A stretch of DNA of 64,000 nucleotides from Nocardioides sp. WS12. GTDB lineage: Bacteria > Actinomycetota > Actinomycetes > Propionibacteriales > Nocardioidaceae. The position numbers were made by a program, and so were the translations under genes. The stretch lies in contig NZ_CP053928.1 in assembly GCF_014108865.1 (NCBI RefSeq), forward strand, positions 2,914,001 to 2,978,000. The letters are read 5' to 3'. Under the pieces are notes generated by a model. It was not told where the DNA came from and made no database searches. It saw only the letters and a list, made by a program, of their open reading frames with translations. Shown one piece after another: positions 40,466 to 49,728 of this stretch (the first letter of the stretch is position 1; the number at the start of each line of letters is the position of its first letter).

Positions 40466-41190
40466 GAGGTCCTCGCGAGGTCCAGGGACGATGCGGCGAA
40501 GAGTTCGGCGAGGCCCAGGCGCAATGCCGTGGCGTCGCTGTCCACACCGAGCAGGTCCAGCGGTGGCAGCAGTCCCGCGAGCTCCGGATCGCCCGCGAAC
40601 GCGGCGGCAAGCTTCTCGTGTCTCCTTGCCTCTTCGACCGCGGTCGTTATGGCGGAGAGCATCGGCTCCGAGGTGAGGGAGGACTCACCGAGCGAGAGCG
40701 ACAGGTCGTAGGGACCGACGAACAGGCCGTCGATGCCGGCGACCTCCGCGATCTCGTGCACGGCGTCCAGACCAGCTCGAGTTTCGATCATGGCGAGCAC
40801 TACCGGGGCGTCGGTGCCGAGCACCGTAGCCCGGGCCAGTCCGCTGCTGCGTCGGCCGACTGGCGGGAGCCGAACGGCGTCGACGATGACTCGTGCCTGG
40901 TCGGCACTGTCGACGCCTGGGACGATGAGTCCGTGCACGCCGGTGTCGACGATCCGGGTCAGTGCGGTGGCTTCCTGGGACGCCGCCCGGGCATAGACCG
41001 GCAGCCTGCTCGCCCGGACGAGGGACGACAGGTCCGTCAGGTCGATGTCGCCATGCTGCAGGTCCACCCCGATCCAGTCGATCGGCGCCGCCCGTTCGGC
41101 CACCTCGAGCCCGAAGGGAGACAGGAAGGTGAGCCACAGGCCCCGGCGGGTGTCCGCCGACCCGAGGAGTCGACGGCCGTCCAGCGTCAC
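40462..41190 (-). CDS. HpcH/HpaI-family aldolase
   Basis: A metal-dependent class II aldolase of the HpaI/citrate-lyase-beta family that cleaves 2-keto-3-deoxy or 4-hydroxy-2-oxo acids to pyruvate plus an aldehyde. The protein is 242 residues from GTG 41190, which overlaps the racemase stop (GTGA). Motifs include GLWLTFLSPFGLEVAE, DWIGVDLQHGDID, MIETRAGLDAV and GLFVGPYDLSLSLGE, containing the usual Glu/Asp metal ligands. Longer in-frame extensions upstream lie inside the racemase gene. It could process the 2-oxo acid produced by the pathway. Confidence 0.9.
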   Translation of the reverse strand: MTLDGRRLLGSADTRRGLWLTFLSPFGLEVAERAAPIDWIGVDLQHGDIDLTDLSSLVRASRLPVYARAASQEATALTRIVDTGVHGLIVPGVDSADQARVIVDAVRLPPVGRRSSGLARATVLGTDAPVVLAMIETRAGLDAVHEIAEVAGIDGLFVGPYDLSLSLGESSLTSEPMLSAITTAVEEARRHEKLAAAFAGDPELAGLLPPLDLLGVDSDATALRLGLAELFAASSLDLARTS

Positions 41191-41906
41191 GCCGTCCGCT
41201 CCTTGGCCGGCGGCGACATGTACGTCGTCCGGCTCGGCCGCACGCCGAGACGGACGGCACTCTCGAGCCAGGTCACGGCAGCGCCGGTCGGGTCGATGAC
41301 GGGTACTGCCAGGCCTTTGGCGGCGAGGCGGTCGCGCAGCTCGGTGGCCACACCGAGCATGCCGGTGCACCCGAGCACGATGACGTCGGCCTCGCCGGCG
41401 GTGACGGCTTCGGTCGCTTGGATGAGGAGCCGCGTGAGCAGCACCTCGCGGTCCTCCAGCCCGAGCACCGGGAGGTCGACGACGCGGATGCACCCGATGC
41501 GTCGATCGATGCTGTAGCGGCGGGCGAGTGAGTGGAGCATCGGCAGCACGTTCGGCAACACGGTGATGATGCCGATCCGCTCGCCGAGGCTCATCGCGGT
41601 GAGCATGGCGGGCTCGAAGCCGCCGACCACGGGGGCATCGATGATTTCCCGGGCGGCATGGACGCCGGGGTCTCCGAAGCAGGTGATGAACACGGCGTCC
41701 ACCTCGTCCGCTGCCGCCTGCTCGATGCGCTGCAGGATGCCGGGGGCGGCCAGCGCCTCGTCGTACTCGGACTCGATGCTCGCGGTGCCGCGCTCGAGCT
41801 CGATAACGTCGACGGTGGTGCCAGGTGCCGCCCACTCCTCGACCTCGCCACGAATGTGGTCGAGCAGGGCCGTGCCGATGGTGGGAAGGATGACGCGGAG
41901 GTGCAT
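41187..41906 (-). CDS. Asp/Glu/hydantoin racemase family protein (copy 1)
   Basis: A 239-residue cofactor-independent racemase-family protein with two catalytic-type Cys: Cys76 in FITCFGDPG and Cys180 in VIVLGCTGM. It is the same length as, and clearly paralogous to, copy 2 at 46208, sharing MHLRVILP, ASIESEYDEAL and VGGFEPA blocks. It probably epimerises a hydantoin or a related C-alpha centre before ring opening. AAGGAG lies 6 nt before the ATG. It starts a six-gene, mostly overlapping run ending with pdxS. Confidence 0.9.
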   Translation of the reverse strand: MHLRVILPTIGTALLDHIRGEVEEWAAPGTTVDVIELERGTASIESEYDEALAAPGILQRIEQAAADEVDAVFITCFGDPGVHAAREIIDAPVVGGFEPAMLTAMSLGERIGIITVLPNVLPMLHSLARRYSIDRRIGCIRVVDLPVLGLEDREVLLTRLLIQATEAVTAGEADVIVLGCTGMLGVATELRDRLAAKGLAVPVIDPTGAAVTWLESAVRLGVRPSRTTYMSPPAKERTA

Positions 41907-41964
41907 GGGGGCTCCTTCGGAGGTGTGGTGCCCGTCACGCTAGGGTCGGCGGCTCCTCGGCGCC

Positions 41965-42003
41965 CTGTGCACAGCGCCACCCTGAGGCCGCAGGAGTGTG
42001 CAG
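41965..42003 (-). promoter_or_regulatory. Candidate regulator sites upstream of racemase copy 1
   Basis: The 122-nt gap holds a perfect palindrome CTGTGCACAG (41965-41974) and, about 90 nt upstream of the start codon, AGTGTGCAG (41995-42003, + strand). The second motif recurs at the same distance upstream of racemase copy 2, so a shared regulator such as the local PucR protein is plausible. An internal promoter of the long - strand operon is implied. Confidence 0.4.
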
Positions 42004-42028
42004 AACGACGCGCTGGAGCGCGAGGGCG

Positions 42029-43537
42029 TCACTCGATCGCGCGGCAGGCGACCTGCAGAGCGAGGCGTTGGCTCGGTTCGTCGAGGTCGAGCCCGAGCCG
42101 CTCACGGATCTGCTGCACCCGCGTCGTCACCGTGTTGCGGTGCACGCCCAGCGCCTCTGCGGTGAGAACCACCGAACAGCCGCTCTCCAGGTAGGCGCGC
42201 AAGGTGGTCATCAGTGCCTCTGACTCCCGCAGCGGCGCCAGTGCACTCTCGGCAAACGCCCTGGTCACCTCGGATCGCTGCCACGTGGCCAGGAGGCGAG
42301 CCACGCCGAGCTCGTCGGCGTGCTCGACAGCGGGACGGAAGTCATGGCTGCGGGCGAGGTCGGCGGCGTCGCGTGCCTCGCTGAGCGTGTCGGCGAGTCC
42401 CGCAGCGCCGCTGCCCGGTCGACCGATGCCGACAGCTAGTCCCCACTCGTTGGGCAGGTCGGCGACGACCAGGCGCACGGTGCGCAGCAGCTGCCGTGCG
42501 GAGCTGGTGTTGGGCTCCGTCTCGCTGCTGGTCCACAGGGCCCACCCGCGGCCTCGCTTGATGGCCGCAGCGATGCTGACCCCGCGCTCGGTCAGGGCCT
42601 GGGCGAGCTGCTCACCGGTACCGCGTCGATCCGTCACCGGCCGGTTGGCGGTGGCGAGCACGTGCATGCCGATGTGCCAGCCCGAGAGCCGCCACCCCAA
42701 GGAGGTCGCGTGCTCGACGACGTCGCGACTGACGGAGTCGCGTCCCGAGATGATCTCCGCGAGCACCTGCGACTTGACGGCCGTGTCCTTCTCGATCTCA
42801 GCGCGCTGCCCGGACAGCCACGAGCGCAGGAAGGGCTCGATGATGGCGAGACCTGTCGACAGCACGTCGGTGCGCAGGTCCGAGGAGTGGTCGACCGGGC
42901 AGACGAGCCAAGCGGCGAGGCGGTTGACCTGCGGGTCGAGCACTGGATGGAGGAGCACGCCCCTGCCCACCTGGGGGACGGGCTGGTCCAGGTGCAGTCC
43001 CGGCTCCCCGGGGAAGGGCTCGCCGAGGATGCGCGCTCCGTCGACTGCGACCAGGGAAAGGGACGTGGAGAGCACACCCTCGGCCGTCCGGAGGATCTCC
43101 TGGCCGGTCCGTTTGGCGCTGAGCTGGCGCAGCGCGCGGTCGATGGTGCGGGCGCGTGCCAGCTCGGGAGCCCGTACCTGGACGGTGAGCTCCTGCACCA
43201 AGCTGATCGGGTCGGGGCACGCGATGCCGATCACCGGAAGGCCGAGCCTGTCCGCGAGCCGGATGCCCGACAAGAGAGGGGTGATGCTGTCGCCGACGAC
43301 GAGGAGCGCGGCGGCCTCGGCGGTTCCGGCGAGCCGGACCAGAGCGTCGAGGCGGTACGGCGGGCTGACGGCCGATTCGACACACACCACGAGTTGCCCG
43401 CGGAGCTCGCCGTCCGCAGGCCCCAGGAAGCGCACGTCCTCGACGACGTTGGCGGTGCCCGCGCTGCCGGCGATCACCTGGGCGCCGGCCAGGACCGGGT
43501 CGGCGAGCAGACCGGCGACGGTGAGCGGGCGGTTCAC
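42029..43537 (-). CDS. PucR-family transcriptional regulator
   Basis: A 502-residue regulator with the N-terminal PucR purine-catabolism-type sensor domain (LTVAGLLADPVLAGAQVIAG, AAALLVVGDSITPLLSGIRLADRLGLPVIGI split over two segments), a middle GGDEF-like remnant region and a C-terminal HTH_30 domain (LTAEALGVHRNTVTTRVQQI). PucR proteins control ureide and purine-derived nitrogen catabolism in Gram-positive bacteria, which suits a hydantoin-type cluster. The GTG start overlaps the DUF917 gene by 4 bases. It probably controls the two racemase promoters and the divergent transporter operon. Confidence 0.92.
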   Translation of the reverse strand: MNRPLTVAGLLADPVLAGAQVIAGSAGTANVVEDVRFLGPADGELRGQLVVCVESAVSPPYRLDALVRLAGTAEAAALLVVGDSITPLLSGIRLADRLGLPVIGIACPDPISLVQELTVQVRAPELARARTIDRALRQLSAKRTGQEILRTAEGVLSTSLSLVAVDGARILGEPFPGEPGLHLDQPVPQVGRGVLLHPVLDPQVNRLAAWLVCPVDHSSDLRTDVLSTGLAIIEPFLRSWLSGQRAEIEKDTAVKSQVLAEIISGRDSVSRDVVEHATSLGWRLSGWHIGMHVLATANRPVTDRRGTGEQLAQALTERGVSIAAAIKRGRGWALWTSSETEPNTSSARQLLRTVRLVVADLPNEWGLAVGIGRPGSGAAGLADTLSEARDAADLARSHDFRPAVEHADELGVARLLATWQRSEVTRAFAESALAPLRESEALMTTLRAYLESGCSVVLTAEALGVHRNTVTTRVQQIRERLGLDLDEPSQRLALQVACRAIE

Positions 43538-44574
43538 GGAGCGGACTCGAGATCGAGGCCGAAGGCGGCCGGGTCGACGGCACCCGGTGGCCAGGAGTGC
43601 AGTGCGGGGAGCATGAAGACCACCATTACCTGTCCGGCCCGGATCTGGTCCAGTCGCACCGGCAACAACGTGCTGGCGTCGAGTGCGTTGAGCACGGCCG
43701 GCGTGCTGGCGAGCATCCGGCCGTCGTGGCTGACTGCCAGGATTTCGTCCAGGTGGTCGATCCGGGCCACCGAGCCGTCCAGCAGGCTCAGCGTGATGCT
43801 GCCGGGAGCCCGGTCCGTTCGGACATGGATGTCGTCGACGGTGCCCTCGGCGAGCAGCCGGCCGCCGAGCGCGTCGACGATCGTGTGTGCGTCACTTCCG
43901 CGCGCACCGAGCAGCGCGCGGCCCAGTTGCACGCAGGTGGACAAGCTGCCCGCGACGCCCGACTCGACGAGGGTTCCGGCCGTCGTTGGGTACAGCGCCA
44001 GCGCCGCGGCGCCGCCCATGGCTCGGACGGTGCCGTTCATGACCGACAGCGTCATCCGCGGGGACGCCCGGGTCACGACGACTGTGTCGCCGTTGGGGCT
44101 CACCAGGGCGAGCGGTGCGGCGGCGTGACCGGCAACGGCGAGCGTCGTCATCTCGATGCTCGGGAAGGCTCGCCCCATCAGGTCGCCGTCGACCACGGGA
44201 ACACCGAGCTCCAGGGCGCCGACCACGGCGGCGGGTCCGTTCATGCCACCGATCTCGATGATGCCGACGGCAGCCAGTTCGCCGGAGAGATGCTCGACGA
44301 CCGCACGAGCAGCCGCAGCCAGGTCCGCAGGATTGATCAGGCGCTCGTCGTGAACGTCGGGGGAGCCGACCACCCCGACATGGACCACGAGGGCGTCGGT
44401 CGGCAGGTCCGCCGCGGCGATGACGGGGACCCGCCCGAGCCGGTGTCGAAGCAGGGCGTCGACCACCGCAACCAGACCGCCGCCCCCGGATCCGAGCAGG
44501 GAGGCGCCGGCTGTCAGCGCGGGCACGTCGTCCGCGGTGATGCTCGTCAGCCCGGCAGCCAGGTGTGCCCTCAC
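43534..44574 (-). CDS. DUF917 family protein (copy 1)
   Basis: A 346-residue protein of the DUF917 family, which is repeatedly found beside HyuA-type hydantoinase genes. The family has been renamed after an S-methyl-thiohydantoin desulfurase, as I recall it. Motifs: SLLGSGGGGLVAVVDALL near the start, IIEIGGMNG, DGDLMGRAFPSIEM and ALYPTTAGTL. GTG 44574 is chosen because AAGGA lies 8 nt upstream of it; ATG 44583 has that site directly against it. Paralogue of 52312-53403. It probably acts with HyuA on the ring substrate. Confidence 0.88.
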   Translation of the reverse strand: MRAHLAAGLTSITADDVPALTAGASLLGSGGGGLVAVVDALLRHRLGRVPVIAAADLPTDALVVHVGVVGSPDVHDERLINPADLAAAARAVVEHLSGELAAVGIIEIGGMNGPAAVVGALELGVPVVDGDLMGRAFPSIEMTTLAVAGHAAAPLALVSPNGDTVVVTRASPRMTLSVMNGTVRAMGGAAALALYPTTAGTLVESGVAGSLSTCVQLGRALLGARGSDAHTIVDALGGRLLAEGTVDDIHVRTDRAPGSITLSLLDGSVARIDHLDEILAVSHDGRMLASTPAVLNALDASTLLPVRLDQIRAGQVMVVFMLPALHSWPPGAVDPAAFGLDLESAP

Positions 44575-44610
44575 GAGCAGCATCCTTGCAGTCTCGTTGC
44601 GAGCGGGACG

Positions 44611-46185
44611 TCAGTCACGGTCGAGAACGCCTGTGGACTCGAGGGTGAGGTCGCCGATCGCCTTGACGCGGATCCGCGTCGCGTTGCCGGGGAGGTAGGC
44701 CAGTGGGACTTCCTCGACTTCCACGATCCGGATCGACGCCGGTGCCGCCCCCGCAGCAATGGCGCGATCGACAGCCTCTTGGCGCGCTTGGTCCATGGCT
44801 GCTTCGCGACCGCCGGGTGCCACGGTGAACACGCGGTCGACGTCACCACCCACCTCGGCGATCGCGGCCCCGATCGCATTGGCCACGGCGTAGTTTTCGG
44901 GCCGCGTGACCGATGACGTGCCGTCGACGACCTTGGGCACCAGAATGCTCCCGCCCCCCACTGCGACGAGGGGTATCGGGTCGCGGGAGATCCGCATCCG
45001 GGACACCGCGCCTGCGATCCGGTTGCCGACCTCTGCGAGCGCTTCGCGCACCATCGCCCGGTCCAAGCCGGCCACCAGCCGGGCGTCGCCCAGATCGACC
45101 AGGCCGGCCGCGACGGCGACGTCGGAGGCGGTCAGCGTCTCGCCGCCGAAGACGAGCGCCCGTTCGGCGAGTCGATGCCCAACGCTGTTCGGCCCGATCG
45201 ACACGCCCTTCCCGCCGCGTTCGACCAAGCTGCCGCCGCCGATGGCCACCGAAAGGACATCGGGCATCCGGAAGCTGGTCTGGACGCCGGCGACATTGAC
45301 CTCGGCGGATGCCTGGCGGGGCAGGCCGCCCTGCAGGATCCCGACGTCGGTGCTGGTCCCGCCCACATCGACGACGGCGCAGTCCTGGACACCTGAGAGG
45401 AATGCGGCGCCGCGCATCGAGTTGGTCGGCCCGGAAGCGAAGGTCGCGACCGGGAAGCGGCGGGCGTGGTCGACATCCATCAGCATGCCGTCGTTCTGGC
45501 TGAGGAACACCGGAGCCGAGATCCCCGCCGAGGCGACCGCGTTCGTCAGGCCGCTGGTGACCGTATCGGCCAGCTCGCGCAGCGCTGCGTTGATGATCGT
45601 GGCGTTCTCCCGACCCAGGATGCCCATCCGGCCGATCTCGTGGGACAGGCTGACCTGGGCACCGGGCACCTGCTCGGCGATGATCTCGGCGGCACGCAGC
45701 TCGAGCTCCGCGTTGACCGGTGAGAAGACGGAGGAGATCGCGAAGGAACGCGCACCCGCCTCGAGGGCAGCATGGACAACGGCCCGGAACTCCGTCTCGT
45801 CGAGGTCGGCGATGGCGGTGCCGTCGTACTCGTGCCCGCCGTGGCACTGGAAGCTGTGCCCGCCGAGCGCGGTGACGAGCCGCTCGGGCCAGTCGGTCAG
45901 GGGCGGCAACGCCGCGGTTGCCGGTAGGCCGAACCGGATCGCCGCCGTCGGGGCCAACCGGTCCGCTTCGATGAGGGCGTTGATGAAGTGTGTGGTCCCG
46001 ATCATGACGGCCCCGATGTGGGCGGTCTCGACGGTTCCGAGCGCCTGCAGCGTCGCGATCGCGGTGGTGATTCCGTGGGTGACGTCGTCGGTGGTTGCAG
46101 TCTTCGCGACACCGAGGATGCGTGTGCCGTCGAGGACCACCGCATCGGTGTTGGTGCCACCGACGTCGATGCCGAGTCGCAACAT
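44611..46185 (-). CDS. Hydantoinase/oxoprolinase HyuA-type ATPase subunit (copy 1)
   Basis: ASKHA-fold ATP-dependent enzyme of 524 residues that activates hydantoin or oxoproline-type rings for hydrolysis. The phosphate-1 motif is RLGIDVGGTNTDAVVLDG at the N-terminus. Further blocks are GTTHFINALIE, SQNDGMLMDVDHA, ASGPTNSMRGA, DVGGTSTDVGIL and VGGGSILVP. ATG 46185 with AGGA upstream is preferred to ATG 46203. No HyuB-type (hydantoinase B) subunit is present in the window; the DUF917 gene takes that position. Racemase copy 2 precedes it by 22 nt. Confidence 0.92.
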   Translation of the reverse strand: MLRLGIDVGGTNTDAVVLDGTRILGVAKTATTDDVTHGITTAIATLQALGTVETAHIGAVMIGTTHFINALIEADRLAPTAAIRFGLPATAALPPLTDWPERLVTALGGHSFQCHGGHEYDGTAIADLDETEFRAVVHAALEAGARSFAISSVFSPVNAELELRAAEIIAEQVPGAQVSLSHEIGRMGILGRENATIINAALRELADTVTSGLTNAVASAGISAPVFLSQNDGMLMDVDHARRFPVATFASGPTNSMRGAAFLSGVQDCAVVDVGGTSTDVGILQGGLPRQASAEVNVAGVQTSFRMPDVLSVAIGGGSLVERGGKGVSIGPNSVGHRLAERALVFGGETLTASDVAVAAGLVDLGDARLVAGLDRAMVREALAEVGNRIAGAVSRMRISRDPIPLVAVGGGSILVPKVVDGTSSVTRPENYAVANAIGAAIAEVGGDVDRVFTVAPGGREAAMDQARQEAVDRAIAAGAAPASIRIVEVEEVPLAYLPGNATRIRVKAIGDLTLESTGVLDRD

Positions 46186-46207
46186 GTCTGGTCCTGACGG
46201 CATGGGG

Positions 46208-46927
46208 TCAGCCGATGCGCAGCTTCGCGGGAGGGATCGGGTACGTCGTGCGGCTCGGACGAAGGCCCATGCGGACCTGGCTCTCGAGCCAGGTGATGGC
46301 GGCCGCGGTCGGGTCGACGACGGGCACGAAGGTGCCGCTGGCCGCGATCTGCTCCTGGAGCCGTGCGGCCATGCCGATCATGCCGGTGCACCCCAGCACG
46401 AACACGTCGACCTCCCGGGCCTCGAGCGCGGCGCTCGCCTGGGCATGGAGGGCGTCGCCGACAACATCATGCTCCTCCAGGGACAGCACGGGGACGTCGA
46501 TCACCCGAATCGGCCCAAATCGTTCCGCCAAGGCGTACCGGCGCGCGAGTGAGCGCAGCATCGGAGTCACGTTCGGCAGGACCTGCAGCAGGCCGACCCG
46601 TTCCCCGAGGCCGAGCGCGGTCATCAGCGCGGGCTCGAAGCCGCCGACCACGGGGACGGAGGCAATCTCTCGGGCCGCTGCCACGGCTGGATCGGCTCCG
46701 CAGCTGATGAAGATGGCGTCGACACCCTGTGCGTCAGCTTCGTGCACCCGCTCGAGGATGCCGGGTCCGGCGAGCGCCTCGTCGTACTCGCTTTCGATAC
46801 TGGCCGGCCCGTGACGGAGCGTGACCAGGTCCACCTCCGTGCCGGGGCCCGCCCACTCCGTCACCTCCCGCAGGGTCGCGTCGCGGAAGGTGTCGCCGAT
46901 GACGGGCAGGATCACGCGCAGATGCAT
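46208..46927 (-). CDS. Asp/Glu/hydantoin racemase family protein (copy 2)
   Basis: A 239-residue paralogue of the racemase at 41187, with Cys76 (FISCGADPA) and Cys180 (VFVLGCTGM) conserved. The two differ enough to suggest different substrates rather than recent duplication. It heads the operon racemase-hyuA-DUF917-pucR and is transcribed divergently from the transporter operon. GGAG lies before the ATG. Frames extending upstream to 47119 cross the promoter region and are not supported. Confidence 0.9.
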   Translation of the reverse strand: MHLRVILPVIGDTFRDATLREVTEWAGPGTEVDLVTLRHGPASIESEYDEALAGPGILERVHEADAQGVDAIFISCGADPAVAAAREIASVPVVGGFEPALMTALGLGERVGLLQVLPNVTPMLRSLARRYALAERFGPIRVIDVPVLSLEEHDVVGDALHAQASAALEAREVDVFVLGCTGMIGMAARLQEQIAASGTFVPVVDPTAAAITWLESQVRMGLRPSRTTYPIPPAKLRIG

Positions 46928-47022
46928 GGCAGGTCTCCAGGGTGGGGTGCTGGTGGGAGTCCTGACCCTAGGAGCGGCGCGGTGGGCGTCGAGGTGGCTG
47001 GATGCCCAGCTCCGGTGGCGGA

Positions 47023-47053
47023 AGTGTGCAGGTCGCCCAGTGTTGTGGAACAC
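47023..47053. promoter_or_regulatory. Divergent control region between racemase 2 and the ABC operon
   Basis: The 180-nt gap holds AGTGTGCAG (47023-47031), matching the site before racemase copy 1 at nearly the same distance (about 96 nt). A dyad GTGTT-N4-AACAC (47040-47053) follows. It is a probable PucR-controlled divergent promoter; the assignment is inference. Confidence 0.4.
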
Positions 47054-47107
47054 ATTCGCTGATGAGATCGGGGCAACCCACCTCCATCCACGACCGGGAG
47101 TCCCACC

Positions 47108-48160
47108 ATGAACCGACACCTTGGCCGAGCGGCCTTGGCGCTCTGCTCTATCGTCGCCCTCGCTGCCTGCAGCACCGGCACCACCGGAGACTCCTCGGGG
47201 AGCAGGCCCGACGTGGTCGACGCCACGATCGACAAGTCCGGTGACCTGGCCGGCAAGCGCGTGCTCTACGTCGACGCGGTGCCCGGCAACGCCATCCTCG
47301 ACGGCATCGCCCAGGGACTCGCCAACGAGCTGAACGCCGAAGGCGCCGAGATGGTCCGGGTGTTCCAGATCAACGCCCAGAACACCCTGGACCTCGCCGC
47401 TGGCGCCCAGCGGGTCAACGAGGGCATCGCTCAGGACGTCGACGCCATCATCGCCTTCCCGCTCGACGTGAACGCCTTCCGCCCGGGCGTCAAGGCCGCC
47501 AACGAGGCCGGCATCCCGATCTTCATCTTCCAGGACCTGGCCGGTCTCGACGTCACCGGGAAGGTCGCCTTCCCTGACCAGGCCCGCGGCAAGGAGACCG
47601 GCCTGGCACTCGCCGAGGTGGCTGGCGGGGAAGGCACCGCGACGGTTCTCTCCGGTGTGCCCACCGACAACATCGAGAAGGCCGTTGCCGGCGCGATCGA
47701 CGGCCTCGAAGAGGGCGGAATGAAGATCGTCGGCGATCCGAACAACCAGCGCAACCTCAAGGACGACGCACCGGAGGCGCAGCGAATCGCCCAGGCGATC
47801 TTCCAGAAGTACCCGGACCTCTCGGCGCTCTTGGTCTACAACTCCGCCTCGGCGACCGGCGCAATCGCCGCCGCCAAACAGGCCGGTCTGGAGGGCAAGG
47901 TGAAGATCGGCAACATGTCCGGCGAGGACGTGAACATCAGCCAGGTCAAGGACGGCAAGCTCGCCGTCAACTTCGACTTCGACGGCCCGGCCTACGGGAA
48001 GGTGATGAGCGAGCTCGTCATCCGCGCCCTCAGCGGCGAGAAGCTCGACAACGAGGTCGTCGACGCCCCACTGGCCGACGTCTACAACGAGGACAACGCC
48101 GCCGACTACGTGCCGTGGACCGAGCGGCTCACGTACGTCAAGATCCCCTCCTCCTACTGA
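47108..48160 (+). CDS. Sugar-type ABC transporter substrate-binding lipoprotein
   Basis: A periplasmic-binding-protein-like lipoprotein of 350 residues (class I, RbsB-like). Signal peptide MNRHLGRAALALCSIVALAAC ends in lipobox LAAC with Cys21 lipidated. The mature protein has the two-lobed pattern, with GKRVLYVDAVPGNAILDGI at lobe 1 and NSASATGAIAAAKQAGLEGK in the second lobe. It is the first gene of the transporter operon. Family members bind ribose-like sugars, but related systems import nucleosides, purines and other small polar molecules. Here the ligand is inferred to be the cluster's heterocycle. Confidence 0.92.
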   Translation: MNRHLGRAALALCSIVALAACSTGTTGDSSGSRPDVVDATIDKSGDLAGKRVLYVDAVPGNAILDGIAQGLANELNAEGAEMVRVFQINAQNTLDLAAGAQRVNEGIAQDVDAIIAFPLDVNAFRPGVKAANEAGIPIFIFQDLAGLDVTGKVAFPDQARGKETGLALAEVAGGEGTATVLSGVPTDNIEKAVAGAIDGLEEGGMKIVGDPNNQRNLKDDAPEAQRIAQAIFQKYPDLSALLVYNSASATGAIAAAKQAGLEGKVKIGNMSGEDVNISQVKDGKLAVNFDFDGPAYGKVMSELVIRALSGEKLDNEVVDAPLADVYNEDNAADYVPWTERLTYVKIPSSY

Positions 48161-48162
48161 TC

Positions 48163-49728
48163 ATGTCGACCACCGATGTGGGCCTCGAACCGACCGACCG
48201 AGATCCGGTCGTGAACCCGATCGTCGCAGTCCGTGGGATCACCAAGATCTACGGTGCCACCCGTGCGCTGGACGGCGTCGACGTCGACTTCCGCGAGGGT
48301 GCAGTGACCGCTGTGGTCGGCGCCAACGGATCGGGGAAGACGACCCTGCTCAAGGTCGTGTCCGGGCTCATCGACTCGTCCGAAGGCACGGTCACTGGGC
48401 CGGAGGGCCACGAGATCCGCAACCTGCAGGCGGCCCAGGGAGCCGGCGTCGTTCTGGTCCCCCAGGAACCGACGCTCGCCGGACACCTGCCGGTCTGGCA
48501 GAACGTGTGCCTGGGCCGCCCTGAGGCCCGGCGCGGGCCATTCCTGGACAACCGCGCCGGACGGGCGCTGGCCCGCGAACACCTTGCCGGGATGCTGCCG
48601 GGCGACGTTCTCGATCGCACCACCTCCACGCTCAGCAAGTCCAGCCGACAACTGGTCCAACTGGCCGCGGCGACGGCCAAGAAGCCGCGAGTGCTGATGC
48701 TCGACGAACCGACAGCAGTGCTCGACGAGGACGGTGTCACGGCCCTCGACGGCCTGATCCGGCGGTTCGTCGCAGACGGCGGATCCGTCATCATCGTGTC
48801 CCACCGGCTGCGAGACATCCTCGAACTCGCCGACGACGTCGTGGTGCTGCGCAACGGCAAGGTCGGCCTCGCGGCACCGGTGTCCGCGGCCACGGAACGC
48901 TCCATCGTCCAGCTGCTCACCGCCGACGAGCGCCCGGACTGCGCCCGCCACACCCCCGATGCGTCCCACGTCGTGCTCGAGGCACAAGACATCGTCGGCT
49001 GGCGCGGACTCCGCGTCGATCGCCTCGAGGTCCGGGCCGGCGAGGTGCTCGGGATCGCCGGGCAGAGCGGCAGCGGACGGTCCCGGTTGGCAGCAGTGCT
49101 CGCCGGGGCCCATCCCGCGGCCGGCACCGCCCGGGTCGAGGGCCGGTCGTACCGGTTCGGGAACATCCGGGCAGCACGGGCCGCCGGCGTGGCCTACATC
49201 CCCGAGGACCGCCAGGAGACCGCGATCCTCGGCAACCTGCCGGTCAGCGCCAACCTCGTCGTCGGTCGCGAGGACGCGGCCGTACGACGAGGGCCGCTGC
49301 GGCGCCGTGCGGGGGAGCGGGCGATCACCCGCGAGCTGATCGACCGCTTCGAGGTTCGCCCCGCTGACCCGGACCGCCCCGCGGCCCTCCTCTCCGGCGG
49401 CAACCAGCAGAAGCTGGTCGTGGGTCGCGCTCTGTCCCAGTCGGGCACCAAGGTGGTGATCGCCGACGAACCCACCCAGGGCGTCGACGCCAGTGCGCGA
49501 GGTGCGATCCACGCCTCGCTCGCGGCCGCGGCTGCCGGCGGCTGCGCCGTCGTCGCTGTCTGCAGCGAGTTCGAGGAGCTCTTCGAGATCGCGGACCGCG
49601 TCGTGGTCATGCGCGACGGCGCGCTCGTGCTCGACCGGCCCCTCCACGAGACCAACGCCGACGAGGTGCTCGCCGCCTCGCTCGGCTCAGACACAACGTC
49701 CATCGATGAAAGGGATGAAGCACGATGA
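48163..49728 (+). CDS. Sugar-type ABC transporter ATP-binding protein (double domain)
   Basis: A 521-residue RbsA/MglA-like protein with two fused ATPase domains. Domain 1 has Walker A GANGSGKT (53-60) and Walker B VLMLDEPTAVLD. Domain 2 has a Walker A with Arg instead of Lys (GQSGSGRS), signature LLSGGNQQKL and Walker B VIADEPTQGVD. A degenerate second site is normal for this family. The ATG is 2 nt after the binding-protein stop and the end overlaps the permease start (ATGA). Confidence 0.93.
   Translation: MSTTDVGLEPTDRDPVVNPIVAVRGITKIYGATRALDGVDVDFREGAVTAVVGANGSGKTTLLKVVSGLIDSSEGTVTGPEGHEIRNLQAAQGAGVVLVPQEPTLAGHLPVWQNVCLGRPEARRGPFLDNRAGRALAREHLAGMLPGDVLDRTTSTLSKSSRQLVQLAAATAKKPRVLMLDEPTAVLDEDGVTALDGLIRRFVADGGSVIIVSHRLRDILELADDVVVLRNGKVGLAAPVSAATERSIVQLLTADERPDCARHTPDASHVVLEAQDIVGWRGLRVDRLEVRAGEVLGIAGQSGSGRSRLAAVLAGAHPAAGTARVEGRSYRFGNIRAARAAGVAYIPEDRQETAILGNLPVSANLVVGREDAAVRRGPLRRRAGERAITRELIDRFEVRPADPDRPAALLSGGNQQKLVVGRALSQSGTKVVIADEPTQGVDASARGAIHASLAAAAAGGCAVVAVCSEFEELFEIADRVVVMRDGALVLDRPLHETNADEVLAASLGSDTTSIDERDEAR

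Noticed and set aside
43597..44916. 439-codon + strand frame across the DUF917 and hyuA genes
   Set aside because: Antisense shadow; the - strand frames match known families throughout.
49048..49120. Lys-to-Arg change in the second Walker A of the ABC ATPase
   Set aside because: A degenerate second nucleotide site is normal in RbsA/MglA-type double ATPases, so this is not an anomaly.
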